Shown here: positions 55,940-64,000 of the stretch, in pieces | How positions within the stretch are numbered: the stretch's first letter is position 1 | Layout: every line of letters starts with the position of its first letter | Origin: Streptomyces spinosus | GTDB taxonomy: Bacteria > Actinomycetota > Actinomycetes > Streptomycetales > Streptomycetaceae | DNA: 64,000 bases | Direction: 5' to 3' | Assembly: GCF_020400655.1 (NCBI RefSeq) | Contig: NZ_JAINRC010000009.1 | Location: 1 to 64,000, forward strand | The notes under the pieces: generated by a model | The model's input: the letters and a program-made list of their open reading frames with translations, nothing else | What the model was told of the DNA's origin: nothing | The model's database searches: none | Program-made: the position numbers and the translations under genes

Positions 55940-57721
55940 ATGGCCGGCAGTCGGGCGCACAGCCTGTACCGGCGCTACGCCCGCCGGAAGGGCGGCCTTC
56001 CGCGGGGCGGCGCCGGGCCGTACCCCATGGCCGCGCGCGGAGGGCCCCGCCCGCCCGCTCGCGCCCCGGCCGACCATGCCCTCCACGAACTGGTCGAACT
56101 CTCCCGCGCCCTGTTCGGCAGTTCGGACGAAGCCGAGATCCTGCGCCTGGCCATGGACAACGTAGCCGCCGCGGGGCCATACAGTGCCGAGGCCGGATAC
56201 CTCAACGTGGCCGGCGACCTGGTCCCCAGTCCAAGGGACGGGCAGATGCCCGCTCTGTCCGTGAGCCGGAGGGTGCGGGAGCTGGCCGGGCAGGACGGCA
56301 ACGTGACCGTACCCGGCAGGCCCTGGGGCCGAGCCCTGGGACTACGCGGACTCGAGGGACTCCACGGCTACCTCGTGGTGACGTCCCGCTCCCGGCCCAC
56401 CGAGGCCGAGCGATCTCTGCTCGCCACGCTCGTCCGGTACACCGCTGCCGCGCTGTCGGTCGCTTTCGCACATCGCCGCCGACACGAGGACGTGCTGGAG
56501 CTGCACCGACTGAGGAACGAACGTACGGCCCTCCAGCGGCAGCTGATCTCCGTGGTGGCCGAGCTGGGCTACGAGCGAGGCGTGCACGCGCTCATGGCCG
56601 GCGTCGCTGCCTCGGGTGGCGGCGAGGAAGCCGTCACCCGCGCACTGCACGGGCTCACCGGACTTCCCGCGCTGATCGAGGACCGCTTCGGTCGGCTGAG
56701 GTCCTGGACCGGCCCCAGCCGCCCCGTCCCCTACCCCGAACCGGACCCGGTGCGCCAGGACGAGATGCTGCACGCCGTCGCCCGCCAGGCCGGGCCGGTG
56801 CGGATAAGGGACCGGCTGATCACCCTGATCCGCCCGCACGGCGAGATCCTGGGCGTACTGGCCCTGGTCGACGCCCGGGACGAGGCCGACGAGCACACCG
56901 TGCTCGCGCTGGAACACGCTGCCGCGTCACTCGCCCCGGAGCTGACGTACCTGCGCAACCTGGCCGAAGCCGAGCTGAGGCTGCACCGCGAGCTGGTGGA
57001 CGACCTCCTGGCAGGGACGGACGAGGCGAGCGCCTACGCCCGGTCCGTGGCAGCCGGGCACGACCTGCACCGCAGTCACTACGTCGTGGTGGTGCAGTGG
57101 TCGAACCGGACCGCCGACGACTCCTTCGCACAGACCGTGGGGCGGGCGGCCTCCGCCGTGGGCATGCGCTCGCTGCTGACCCGGCGCTCCGACCACGTCG
57201 TCCTGGTCGCCGACGACAGGCCGCACCCCCGCGCGCTGTACGAGGCGCTCGCCCGGGAGACCGGCACACGGTCCGGGAGGATCGGGGTGAGCGCCCCCTC
57301 CGACTGCCTGGACGACATCCCCCACCGCTACCAGGAGGCGCAGCGCGCCCTGGACGTGCGCCGCCACTCCCGCCAGTGCTACGGCACGTCGTTCTTCGAC
57401 GAGCTCGGCCTCTACCGCATCCTGGGACCCGGCAACGACTACCGGGAACTGGAGATGTTCGTCCAGGAGTGGCTCGGGCAGCTCATCGACTACGACTCCC
57501 GGCATCACGCGACCTTGGTGGAGACCCTGTCCCGGTACTTCGACTGGGGCGGCAACTACGACGAGACCGCGGAATCCCTCGCGATACACCGCAGCACGCT
57601 GCGCTATCGGCTCCAGCGCATCCGCGACATCAGCGGCCACGACCTCGCGAACGTCGAGGACCGGCTGAACCTCCAGGTGGCGACCCGCGTGTGGAAGATC
57701 GTGCTGGGCGGGCCCGGCTGA
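55940..57721 (+). CDS. PucR-family helix-turn-helix regulator with GAF-like sensor domains
   Basis: The 593-aa regulator has two GAF-like regions (about 45-185 and 215-345), a GGDEF-related/CdaR-type linker domain (about 360-480) and the C-terminal PucR helix-turn-helix (about 510-580). The recognition segment is NYDETAESLAIHRSTLRYRLQRIRD, typical of the family. The N-terminal 40 residues are Arg/Pro rich and disordered. Such regulators control purine or amino acid catabolism and secondary metabolism; the target is not evident here. ATG 55940 has GGACGGAG upstream. No obvious target operon is adjacent. Confidence 0.9.
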   Translation: MAGSRAHSLYRRYARRKGGLPRGGAGPYPMAARGGPRPPARAPADHALHELVELSRALFGSSDEAEILRLAMDNVAAAGPYSAEAGYLNVAGDLVPSPRDGQMPALSVSRRVRELAGQDGNVTVPGRPWGRALGLRGLEGLHGYLVVTSRSRPTEAERSLLATLVRYTAAALSVAFAHRRRHEDVLELHRLRNERTALQRQLISVVAELGYERGVHALMAGVAASGGGEEAVTRALHGLTGLPALIEDRFGRLRSWTGPSRPVPYPEPDPVRQDEMLHAVARQAGPVRIRDRLITLIRPHGEILGVLALVDARDEADEHTVLALEHAAASLAPELTYLRNLAEAELRLHRELVDDLLAGTDEASAYARSVAAGHDLHRSHYVVVVQWSNRTADDSFAQTVGRAASAVGMRSLLTRRSDHVVLVADDRPHPRALYEALARETGTRSGRIGVSAPSDCLDDIPHRYQEAQRALDVRRHSRQCYGTSFFDELGLYRILGPGNDYRELEMFVQEWLGQLIDYDSRHHATLVETLSRYFDWGGNYDETAESLAIHRSTLRYRLQRIRDISGHDLANVEDRLNLQVATRVWKIVLGGPG

Positions 57722-58065
57722 CGCCTCGCCGGAACGCCTGCGGGAGTGGTGTCGGCAGCGTCGCCCCGGTGACGAAGGCGTCGTGGACGTCGGCAAGGGC
57801 GATGAAGCGCTTGTACGACGCGCGGCACTCCAGGCTCTGATCGTCCAGCACGACGACACGACGACACGACGAAGGGATCACTGCCACCCAGAGCGAGGGC
57901 GGACCTCTTGACGTTGCGGCCCCTCCCCGGAGTCGGGGTACCCCGGGTTTCCGCGGCCGGACCCGCTCACACGTGCTGACGTGCGCGGGCGCGGCCCGGG
58001 TCGGTGTGGGAGGCTTGCAGGGTCCGCGCCGTTCGTCGCAACACAGCAGCGAAGGAGGACGACGC
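57722..58065. other. Gap with an 8-bp tandem repeat
   Basis: No gene is supported in these 344 bp. It holds three exact copies of CACGACGA at 57849-57872. On the minus strand a short frame (containing LDDQSLECRASYKRFIALA) looks somewhat protein-like but has no start or family match. A GGGTAC at 57936-57941 lies upstream of the DUF2267 gene. Confidence 0.5.
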
Positions 58066-58446
58066 ATGGATGAGCAGGAATTCGTCCGTACCGTCGCCGA
58101 GCGCACCGGACTGAGCCGGCAGGAGGCGGCGGACCTGACCTGGGCCACGCTCGAGACGCTGGCCCACAGGCTGAGCCCCGGGGAGGCCAGGGACCTGATC
58201 ACCGAACTCCCCGAGGGCCTCGCGGAGCCGGTGCGCCGGGGGACCACGGACCGCATCGAGCGCTTCGGCCACCACGACAGCGTGCGGCGCGTCGCCGAAC
58301 GCACCATGCTCAAGGAGGAGGAGGCCGACCGGGGTGTGCGGACCGTACTGGCCGTGCTCCGGGAAGCGATCAGCGAGAAGGAGTTCAGCGACCTGATGTC
58401 GCAACTCGGAACGGACTTCTCCCAGGCCCTCGAATCCGCTGGGTGA
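58066..58446 (+). CDS. DUF2267 protein
   Basis: The 126-aa protein matches DUF2267, a small all-helical, cytoplasmic family with no established function, common in Streptomyces stress clusters. The fold has two repeats: EEFVRTVAERTG-like and SVRRVAERTML-like helices, each followed by an LLREAISEKEF-type segment. The start has AAGGAGG. A second member of the family lies at 61330-61707 on the other strand. Confidence 0.9.
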   Translation: MDEQEFVRTVAERTGLSRQEAADLTWATLETLAHRLSPGEARDLITELPEGLAEPVRRGTTDRIERFGHHDSVRRVAERTMLKEEEADRGVRTVLAVLREAISEKEFSDLMSQLGTDFSQALESAG

Positions 58447-58715
58447 CCCTGGAGCCTTCACCGCCCGCGCCACGCCGGTGGCTTGGAGCGCCCGGGCTCT
58501 CGACCTGCGTTGCCGGACCGTCTCCGCCGGGCAGTCCGTGTTCGGGTCGGATGGCAGGGGCTCGTCGCGCACGGGGAGACGCCCGGGCACCCGCGGGTGA
58601 GCGACCCCGCCCGACTTCCCTACGGCGCATGCGACACCGCTGTCTGGGAGGCGCGGACCTGGGCACCCGGTGCGGGCCCGCGTGACACGGATCCGCGGCG
58701 GACGGGAGGCCGGAG

Positions 58716-59561
58716 ATGTCTGCGGAATCGGCCAGAACGATCGCGCTGCCCTCTGGTGAGGAGATCGCGGCGCTCGGACAGGGCACCTGGTACCTGGGCG
58801 AGGACCCGGCCCGGCGTGCACAGGAGATCGCCGCACTGCGGCTGGGTGTGGACCTGGGCATGACCGTCGTCGACACGGCGGAGATGTACGGCGACGGCAC
58901 AGCCGAGGAGCTCGTCGGGGAGGCCCTCCGCGGACACCGGGAGGAGGTTTTCCTCGTCAGCAAGGTGCTGCCCGGCCACGCCGACCGGAAGGGCACCGTC
59001 GCCGCCTGCGAGCGCAGCCTGCGGCGGCTCCGTACGGAACGGCTGGACCTGTACCTGCTGCACTGGCGAGGGCGGTGGCCACTTGCGGAGACCCTGGCGG
59101 GATTCACCGACCTGATGGAGGCGGGGAAGATCCGGTACTGGGGCGTGAGCAATCTGGACGTGGCCGACATGGCCGAGCTGACCACCCTCCCCGGTGGCGA
59201 CGCCGTGGCCGTCGACCAGGTGCTGTACAACCTCACCCGGCGCGGCATCGAGTGGGACCTTCTCCCCTGGTGCCGCGAGGCCGGGGTGACGGTCATGGCC
59301 TACTCACCGATCGAGCAGGGGCGGCTCCTGGAGGTTGAGGCACTGGATGCCGTGGCCCGGAGCCTAGGAGCCACGCCGACCCAGGTGGCACTCGCCTGGG
59401 TGCTGGAGCAGGGGGTGAGCGCGATCCCGCGTACCGGATCACCCGACCACGTTCGGGAGAACCGCGGCGCAGTGGACCTCCGCCTTCCCGCCGAGGCGCT
59501 CGACGTCCTCGACGAGGCGTTCCCGCCACCCGGCGGGCCCACGCCCCTGCAGATGCTCTGA
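58716..59561 (+). CDS. Aldo/keto reductase
   Basis: The 281-aa NADPH-dependent reductase has the full AKR tetrad: Asp53 (VVDTAEMYGDG), Tyr58, Lys83 (LVSKVLP) and His116 (YLLHWRG). NADP is bound by the late IPRTGSPDHVRENRGA segment. It reduces aldehydes or ketones in the cytoplasm; the physiological substrate is unknown. The next gene starts 13 bp later, so the two are co-transcribed. Confidence 0.93.
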   Translation: MSAESARTIALPSGEEIAALGQGTWYLGEDPARRAQEIAALRLGVDLGMTVVDTAEMYGDGTAEELVGEALRGHREEVFLVSKVLPGHADRKGTVAACERSLRRLRTERLDLYLLHWRGRWPLAETLAGFTDLMEAGKIRYWGVSNLDVADMAELTTLPGGDAVAVDQVLYNLTRRGIEWDLLPWCREAGVTVMAYSPIEQGRLLEVEALDAVARSLGATPTQVALAWVLEQGVSAIPRTGSPDHVRENRGAVDLRLPAEALDVLDEAFPPPGGPTPLQML

Positions 59562-59574
59562 AGGAGTTGACAGG

Positions 59575-60183
59575 ATGACGCGCCCGCTCGTCGTCGGAAT
59601 GGGAGGTTCGCTGCGCACCCCGTCGACCAGCCTCGCCGCACTGTGTGTGGCGGTCGAGGGGGCGGCCGATGCGGGCGCTCGCACCCTGGTGATCGACCTC
59701 AAGCGGCTGGCTCTTCCGTTCTACACGTCCGAGCACGGGATCCCGGCGTCCGCCCGCCGGTTCGCGGACACCGTCGAGGCCGCCGACGCCCTGCTGTGGA
59801 GCAGCCCGACGTACCACGGCTCGGTCAGCGGCGCGTTCAAGAACGCGGTGGACTGGCTCGCCCTCCTGGCCGACCACGACCCGCCCTACCTCAGCAACAA
59901 ACCCGTGGGGATGCTGACGACCGCCGGTGGCGTGCAGGGCCTGCAGGCGATCAACGCGATGGAGTTCATCGTGCGGTCGCTGCGCGGCTGGGCCGTGCCG
60001 CTGGTGTTCGCGGTCCCGCGGTCCTCCCGGGTCTTCGACGGCGACGGACGCCTCACCGACCAGGCGGTCGCGGACCAACTGCGCGGCCTCGGCGCGGAGG
60101 TGACCAGGTCGGCCCTGCAGTTCCGGGCGGAGGGCACGTGCGACTACGCGCAGGAGCGGCCGTCCGGCGCCGTCCGGGACTGA
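59575..60183 (+). CDS. NADPH-dependent FMN reductase
   Basis: The 202-aa flavodoxin-like protein reduces FMN or quinones with NAD(P)H. The FMN site GGSLRTPSTS begins the protein, and the second flavin loop is SSPTYHGSVSGAFKNAVDWL. It is predicted to be a dimer. It sits 13 bp after the aldo/keto reductase and faces the LLM oxidoreductase, which could use reduced flavin; this is inference. Confidence 0.92.
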   Translation: MTRPLVVGMGGSLRTPSTSLAALCVAVEGAADAGARTLVIDLKRLALPFYTSEHGIPASARRFADTVEAADALLWSSPTYHGSVSGAFKNAVDWLALLADHDPPYLSNKPVGMLTTAGGVQGLQAINAMEFIVRSLRGWAVPLVFAVPRSSRVFDGDGRLTDQAVADQLRGLGAEVTRSALQFRAEGTCDYAQERPSGAVRD

Positions 60184-60231
60184 GCCCGGCCCTGTCACGC
60201 GGGGGCGCCGGGGCCGTGCTTCCTCGCTTCC

Positions 60232-61284
60232 TCAGGGCCCGGTCCGCTCCACGGGCCGCTGCTCGCCGCGCGCCCCTGAGCGCCCGGGCGGGAAGTGCGG
60301 CAGCACGTGTTCGGCCAGTTCGTCGATCACTTCGGCGACCGGACGGCGGCTGTGCTTGAAGTTGATCATCAGCTGGTCGATGCCGATGTCCTGCCAGGCC
60401 CGCATCATCGCCAGGAACGACACCCGGCCCACCGAGAAGCCCTGGTGGATGCGCCGGGGCAGGGCCAGCGGGTCCTCGGCCAGATCGAGATAGGTGGCCT
60501 GCGCGTACGGCTTGAACCCGTCGCCGGCGCCCCGGGTCAGCTCCCGCCACCGCTCGATGTTCTCGGCCTGCTGCTGGAGCGGCGGGGTGTAGTACAGCCA
60601 GCCGTCCGTGTTCTCGGCGATCCACCGGACGTCCTGCCGGCCGTGTCCCGTCATCAGTACGGGGATCCGCCGGTACACCGGCTTGGGCAGCAGATCGGTG
60701 CCGCGCGTCCGGCCGAGCGGCGACTCCACGTGCGGGAAACGGTGCTCGAGGACGGCACGGAAGTACTCCAGCGACTGCCGGAACCTCTCGGCCCGGCCGC
60801 TCAGGTCCTGACCGAAGGCCGGGAACTCCACGGGCCGGTCACCGGTGGCCACCCCGAGCAGGAGCCGTCCGCCCGACAGCTGGTCCACCGAGGCGGCCGC
60901 CTTGGCGGTGTGCAAGGGATGCCGCAGCGGCATGACGATGCTGGCGGTCCCCAGTGTGATCGAGGTGGTGCGGGCACTGAGCTGCCCCAGGTACACCCAG
61001 GGGTCGAAGACCTGCCCGGCGTCCCCGAAACTCGGGTCAAGCAGCGGCACGTCACGGACCCACACCGAGGCGAAGCCGGCCCGCTCGGCCTGCTGGATCC
61101 GCTCGATGTGCCCGGCCAGGGACGGCACAGGCCCGTCGAAGCCCTCCAGGGGCGTGATGGCGCCGACGGTCATCCTGCCGCCGGGAAACGCCCTGGCCAT
61201 GGCCGCGTGCTCGGAGAACGGCCGCTGCGCCCCGCCTTCGACGTCCACGGGTGCGCCGGCTGAAGGAACTGTCGATTGTGTCAT
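60232..61284 (-). CDS. LLM-class (luciferase-like) oxidoreductase
   Basis: The 350-aa protein has the luciferase-like TIM barrel of flavin- or F420-dependent monooxygenases: TVGAITPLEGF start, HIERIQQAERAGFASVWVRDVPLLDPSFG, TSITLGTASIVMPLRHPLHTAKAAASVDQLSGGRLLLGVATGD. Whether FMN or F420 is used is not decided by sequence. ATG 61284 has GGAGGATCGC upstream. It follows the second DUF2267 gene by 45 bp on the same strand, so they form an operon. A GAGTCC hexanucleotide is repeated in that gap. Confidence 0.91.
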   Translation of the reverse strand: MTQSTVPSAGAPVDVEGGAQRPFSEHAAMARAFPGGRMTVGAITPLEGFDGPVPSLAGHIERIQQAERAGFASVWVRDVPLLDPSFGDAGQVFDPWVYLGQLSARTTSITLGTASIVMPLRHPLHTAKAAASVDQLSGGRLLLGVATGDRPVEFPAFGQDLSGRAERFRQSLEYFRAVLEHRFPHVESPLGRTRGTDLLPKPVYRRIPVLMTGHGRQDVRWIAENTDGWLYYTPPLQQQAENIERWRELTRGAGDGFKPYAQATYLDLAEDPLALPRRIHQGFSVGRVSFLAMMRAWQDIGIDQLMINFKHSRRPVAEVIDELAEHVLPHFPPGRSGARGEQRPVERTGP

Positions 61285-61329
61285 GCGATCCTCCGGCGAT
61301 TTCCTGCCGAGTCCGAGTCCGAGCCGCTT

Positions 61330-61707
61330 CTAGCCCTGGGCGCCGACCAGAGCCTCGAAGTCCCGGGGCAACTGGGACAACACCTGGCGGAACTCGCCAT
61401 CACTGACCGCGTCCCTCAGGGTGCTTAGCTCCGCCCGTACGCCCTCGCGCGCCTCGTCCGGGCTCACCCCTGCTCGCCTGCTCACCCGGTTGATGAACTC
61501 GTCGAGTCCGAAGGGCTCGGCCTCCGGAGTGGGAGAGACCAGCGGTTCCTTCAGCGGCTTGGGCAGTTCGGACGCGAGGTCCTCCGCCTCACCCCTGGTG
61601 AGCCGCTCGGCCAGGGTTTCCAGGGTGGCACGGGTGAGGGGCTCCGCCTTCTCTGGGGGGACGGGGGCGCGCCGGGTGACGGTGTCGAGGAAGGTGTCGT
61701 AGTCCAT
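61330..61707 (-). CDS. Second DUF2267 protein
   Basis: The 125-aa protein is a paralogue of the DUF2267 protein at 58066, with the same length and order of helices (TLETLAERLTRGEAEDLASELP and GVRAELSTLRDAVSDGEF). Residue identity by eye is moderate, so this is an old duplication or two separate acquisitions. AAAGGGAACG precedes ATG 61707. It begins the operon with the LLM oxidoreductase. Confidence 0.9.
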   Translation of the reverse strand: MDYDTFLDTVTRRAPVPPEKAEPLTRATLETLAERLTRGEAEDLASELPKPLKEPLVSPTPEAEPFGLDEFINRVSRRAGVSPDEAREGVRAELSTLRDAVSDGEFRQVLSQLPRDFEALVGAQG

Positions 61708-62239
61708 GAGCCGTTCCCTTTCTGGGGCTTCGCGACTGCCTGGCGTGGGACCTGGGACAGCCACCGAAGGGTGCGTCGTGCGTGTGGGGGGGCGCGGGCC
61801 GAGGCGCGTCGTGGTGCACGCGCCTCGGCAGAGGCCATCTCCATGCTCGGGATGTGGGCCGCACCCTGCCTGCTCCCGACGGGGGGAAAAGCGGTGGGCT
61901 GCGTGGACCTCCGAGCACAAGTGCGGACGGCCTCCACCCTGGCAGGGGGGACACCGCCGCCGGTCTGCCGGATGTGCGTCGGGGCGCCGTGCCCGTGGGG
62001 CGCCGCCGGCTTTCCCGCCGTCTCGTTCCCGGCCGGCCGGTCGACCCGTTCGGCCCGTTGACCGGGGGACGCCCGCGCACTCCATGCTGCTCTGCCAGGG
62101 TGGGAGGGGGTGTTCATTTTCGGCCTCGGGTGCGGAGGCGCCCGGCAGGCGGGCTCTGCGAATCTCGACCGGTAACAGCCGATGGCAGCGCCGGCGGGAG
62201 CGAACGACGCCGTCCGTTCCCGGTGAGGAGGCGAGAGGC
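61708..62239. other. Divergent gap with a perfect 12-bp hairpin
   Basis: No gene is supported in these 532 bp. GCCGAGGCGCGT (61798-61809) and ACGCGCCTCGGC (61818-61829) form a perfect 12-bp stem with an 8-nt loop. It lies between the divergent DUF2267 and DUF1931 genes, so it does not end either transcript. It may be the terminator of a small RNA or an operator. A frame around 61770-62060 looks weakly protein-like but has no start or family match. Confidence 0.55.
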
Positions 62240-62689
62240 ATGGCCGTGATGGGTGTGTCGAAGTTCGAGAGGTTCTTCCGCGCCGCCGCGGGCCTCGACG
62301 TGGACAAGAACGACCTGAAGCGGTACGGCGACTTCGTCGACGCCAAGCTCTACGACCTCCTGGTCGTCGGCCAGGCATCGGCCAAGGCCAACGGCCGGGA
62401 TACCGTCGAACCGTGGGACCTGCCGATCACCAAGGGCCTCCAGGAGAGCATCCACCGGTTCCGGCGGCTCGACGAGGAGGTCGAGCTGAAGCCGATCGTG
62501 GAACAGCTCGCCGCGCACCCTCCCCTCGACAGGACACCCACGCAGGAGACCGAAGAGCGCTACCCCGAGATCATCGGCGGTCTCAGCGTCGCCCTGGCCG
62601 AGACGTTCAAAACCGTGTATCCGGACGTCAAGAACCCGCAGACCAGCCACTGGGACGGCGTGACCGCGGTGTTCGACCGGCTGCTGTAG
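62240..62689 (+). CDS. DUF1931 bacterial histone-fold protein
   Basis: The 149-aa protein matches DUF1931. Known structures in this family show two fused histone folds, so it is a histone-like protein of bacteria. The first fold shows at VSKFERFFRAAAGLDVDKNDLKRYGDFVDAKLYDLL; the second at ETEERYPEIIGGLSVALAETFKTVYPD. It may bind DNA, but its physiological role is not known. The start has GAGGAGGCGAGAGGC. It is a single gene. Confidence 0.88.
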   Translation: MAVMGVSKFERFFRAAAGLDVDKNDLKRYGDFVDAKLYDLLVVGQASAKANGRDTVEPWDLPITKGLQESIHRFRRLDEEVELKPIVEQLAAHPPLDRTPTQETEERYPEIIGGLSVALAETFKTVYPDVKNPQTSHWDGVTAVFDRLL

Positions 62690-62914
62690 CGGTCGCGCCC
62701 CGGTGCGTGTGACCGGTCTGAACCGACATGCCGGGCGGGCCGGAAGGTGGAGTCGGGAGCCTTAGCCGAGGCCGGGCCGCGCCGCAGTTGCTCGAGATTC
62801 GTGATCGGAAGCCCTCGATGCACGTGTCGAGAAACAAGGCAGCAGACGGATACCAGCACGGCACTCCCGGCCGAGCCTTGACGTCCCCGGTCGACTCGTG
62901 AAGGGAGCCATACG

Positions 62915-63481
62915 ATGACACAGGAACTGCGGGGGATGCGGGTGGGGATTCTGGCCGCCGACGGCGTCGAGCGCGTGGAACTCGACCAGCCGCGCGGTGC
63001 GCTACAGGGCGCGGGGGCGAAGACCGAGATCGTCTCGCTCCGTCCCGGCGAGATCCAGGCCCGCCAGTTCGACCTCAATGCGGCAGGAACCTTCCCGGTG
63101 GACCGCGTGGTCGCCGACGCCTCCGTCGAGGACTACGACGCCCTGCTCCTGCCCGGCGGCACCATGAACCCCGACCAACTGCGCATGGACCGCGACGCGG
63201 TGCGGTTCGTGCGGGACTTCATGGCCAGCGGGAAACCTGTCGCATCGATCTGCCACGGCCCGTGGACCCTGGCGGAGGCCGACGCCGTGCGCGGTCGCCG
63301 TCTGACGTCCTGGCCCAGCATCCGCACCGACCTGCGCAACGCCGGCGCGGAGGTCGTCGCCGACCAGGAGGTGGTCGTCGACGGGCAGTTGGTCACCAGC
63401 CGCGGCCCGGCCGACCTGCCCGCCTTCTGCGCCGCCGTCGTGGAGCAGTTCGCCCGGGCGCACCACCCCATGCCCGGCTGA
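62915..63481 (+). CDS. DJ-1/PfpI-family (type 1 glutamine amidotransferase-like) protein
   Basis: The 188-aa protein has the DJ-1/PfpI fold. The nucleophile is Cys113 with His114 in VASICHGPWTL, and the family Glu is near ILAADGVERVEL. These proteins are stress-induced deglycases, chaperones or proteases; which one applies is not predictable. AAGGGAGCC precedes ATG 62915. It is a single gene in the stress-gene-rich end of the window. Confidence 0.93.
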   Translation: MTQELRGMRVGILAADGVERVELDQPRGALQGAGAKTEIVSLRPGEIQARQFDLNAAGTFPVDRVVADASVEDYDALLLPGGTMNPDQLRMDRDAVRFVRDFMASGKPVASICHGPWTLAEADAVRGRRLTSWPSIRTDLRNAGAEVVADQEVVVDGQLVTSRGPADLPAFCAAVVEQFARAHHPMPG

Positions 63482-63742
63482 ACCCAGCGGTCGGCCTGCT
63501 CTCCACCCCACGGGCCGGTCAGCCGTGGCGGTCGCACCGCGGTGCGCCGCATCACCCGCTACCTCGTGCCGGGCCGACCCGTCAGGAGCCGCGAACCCGA
63601 ATCGTCGTCGCGCGTCCTGTCCTCGCAGACCGACCGCCGGTGCCACTTTTCGACCCGGTGGGCGCAGGCGGGGTGACCGGGCGGACAGCGACTCTGGGGC
63701 CTGGCGGGACCGCTCGGCGGTCCGTCGGCGGAAGGAGTGGCC

Positions 63743-63928
63743 GTGACCGAGCTGCCCGCGGACTTCGCCTCGGTCCGCTCGACGGAGCCGACCCGGTACG
63801 ACGTCGTGGTGGACGAGGACGTCGCCGGTGAGGCTGTCCGGCTGGTCGCCGGGCCGGACAGCCGGGCCGGCGCGAAGACGGAGAGCGCCTCCTCCAAGGG
63901 CGGCCGTAGCGGCCCCGCCACCAGCTGA
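63743..63928 (+). CDS. Small protein of unknown function
   Basis: The 61-aa product begins at GTG 63743, with GAAGGAG six bases before it; GTG 63737 is an alternative. The first 35 residues alternate hydrophobic and polar (TRYDVVVDEDVAGEAVRLVAG) and may form a small beta-sheet. The end is Ser/Gly/Lys rich and looks disordered. I do not recognise it. It is the last gene of the window. Confidence 0.5.
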   Translation: MTELPADFASVRSTEPTRYDVVVDEDVAGEAVRLVAGPDSRAGAKTESASSKGGRSGPATS

Positions 63929-64000
63929 ACGAGTTTCGAAGCCGGGCGGTCAGGGCCCGGAGGATGAGCGGTCGCCGACGGACGTCGACCGCCGCGGAAG

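Noticed and set aside
61771-62061. 96-residue frame between DUF2267 and DUF1931
   Set aside because: Looks slightly protein-like (Cys-rich middle) but has no ribosome-binding site or homologue that I recognise, and it covers the perfect hairpin.

Overview
The window is high-GC actinobacterial DNA, almost certainly a Streptomyces chromosome. Third codon positions are strongly G/C, many starts are GTG, genes are often coupled by 4-bp GTGA/ATGA overlaps, and the repertoire is typical: monomeric isocitrate dehydrogenase, a SpoIIE/GAF/PAS phosphatase, a PucR regulator, DUF2267 and DUF1931 proteins. From memory, S. coelicolor has idh (SCO7000) close to an ABC transporter of the SoxR regulon (SCO7008). 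The same pairing here, including a SoxR-type operator, points to a right-arm accessory region. I recognised no rRNA, tRNA, CRISPR array, transposase or phage gene.

Layout. 1-1.3 kb: a membrane protein whose paralogue lies at 51.4-52.6 kb; both copies lie in a direct repeat that includes flanking non-coding DNA. 1.4-6.6 kb: a divergent cassette of TPR-CHAT protease versus cytoplasmic subtilase, ECF-like sigma factor and a small accessory protein. This is the best candidate for an undescribed system. 6.6-7.5 kb: a non-coding GC-rich tandem array. 7.5-15.1 kb: N-formylglutamate amidohydrolase, idh, a DUF4186 protein, an MscS channel, an amino-acid permease and a hypothetical protein. 15.4-19.5 kb: a glycerol-type catabolic operon (FGGY kinase and two FAD oxidoreductases) behind a palindromic operator. 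19.5-21.3 kb: crotonase and a flippase-like membrane protein. 21.36-23.3 kb: an ABC exporter under a SoxR-like promoter.

23.3-26.2 kb: a repeat-bearing gap, then a secreted ricin-lectin/beta-helix protein. 26.3-30 kb: a PaoABC-like molybdenum hydroxylase operon, followed without a gap by a GH65 phosphorylase. 32.45-33.58 kb: a methyltransferase-Nudix pseudogene broken by a frameshift and an 81-bp inverted-repeat element. 33.7-40 kb: a LytTR response regulator, SRPBCC protein, YcaQ-like protein, an isochorismatase-like/SDR/VOC operon, a MarR regulator and a PNPOx-like protein.

40-64 kb is rich in membrane and stress genes: metallophosphoesterase, a GH15 remnant, hemerythrin, SpoIIE phosphatase, HdeD, lipid kinase, AI-2E-type permease, FUSC protein, the paralogue, a UvrA-like ABC ATPase, a PucR regulator, two DUF2267 proteins around a small redox cluster (aldo-keto reductase, FMN reductase, LLM oxidoreductase), a DUF1931 histone-fold protein and a PfpI-like protein. 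The gene content suggests envelope, osmotic and redox stress defence, but that grouping is inference.
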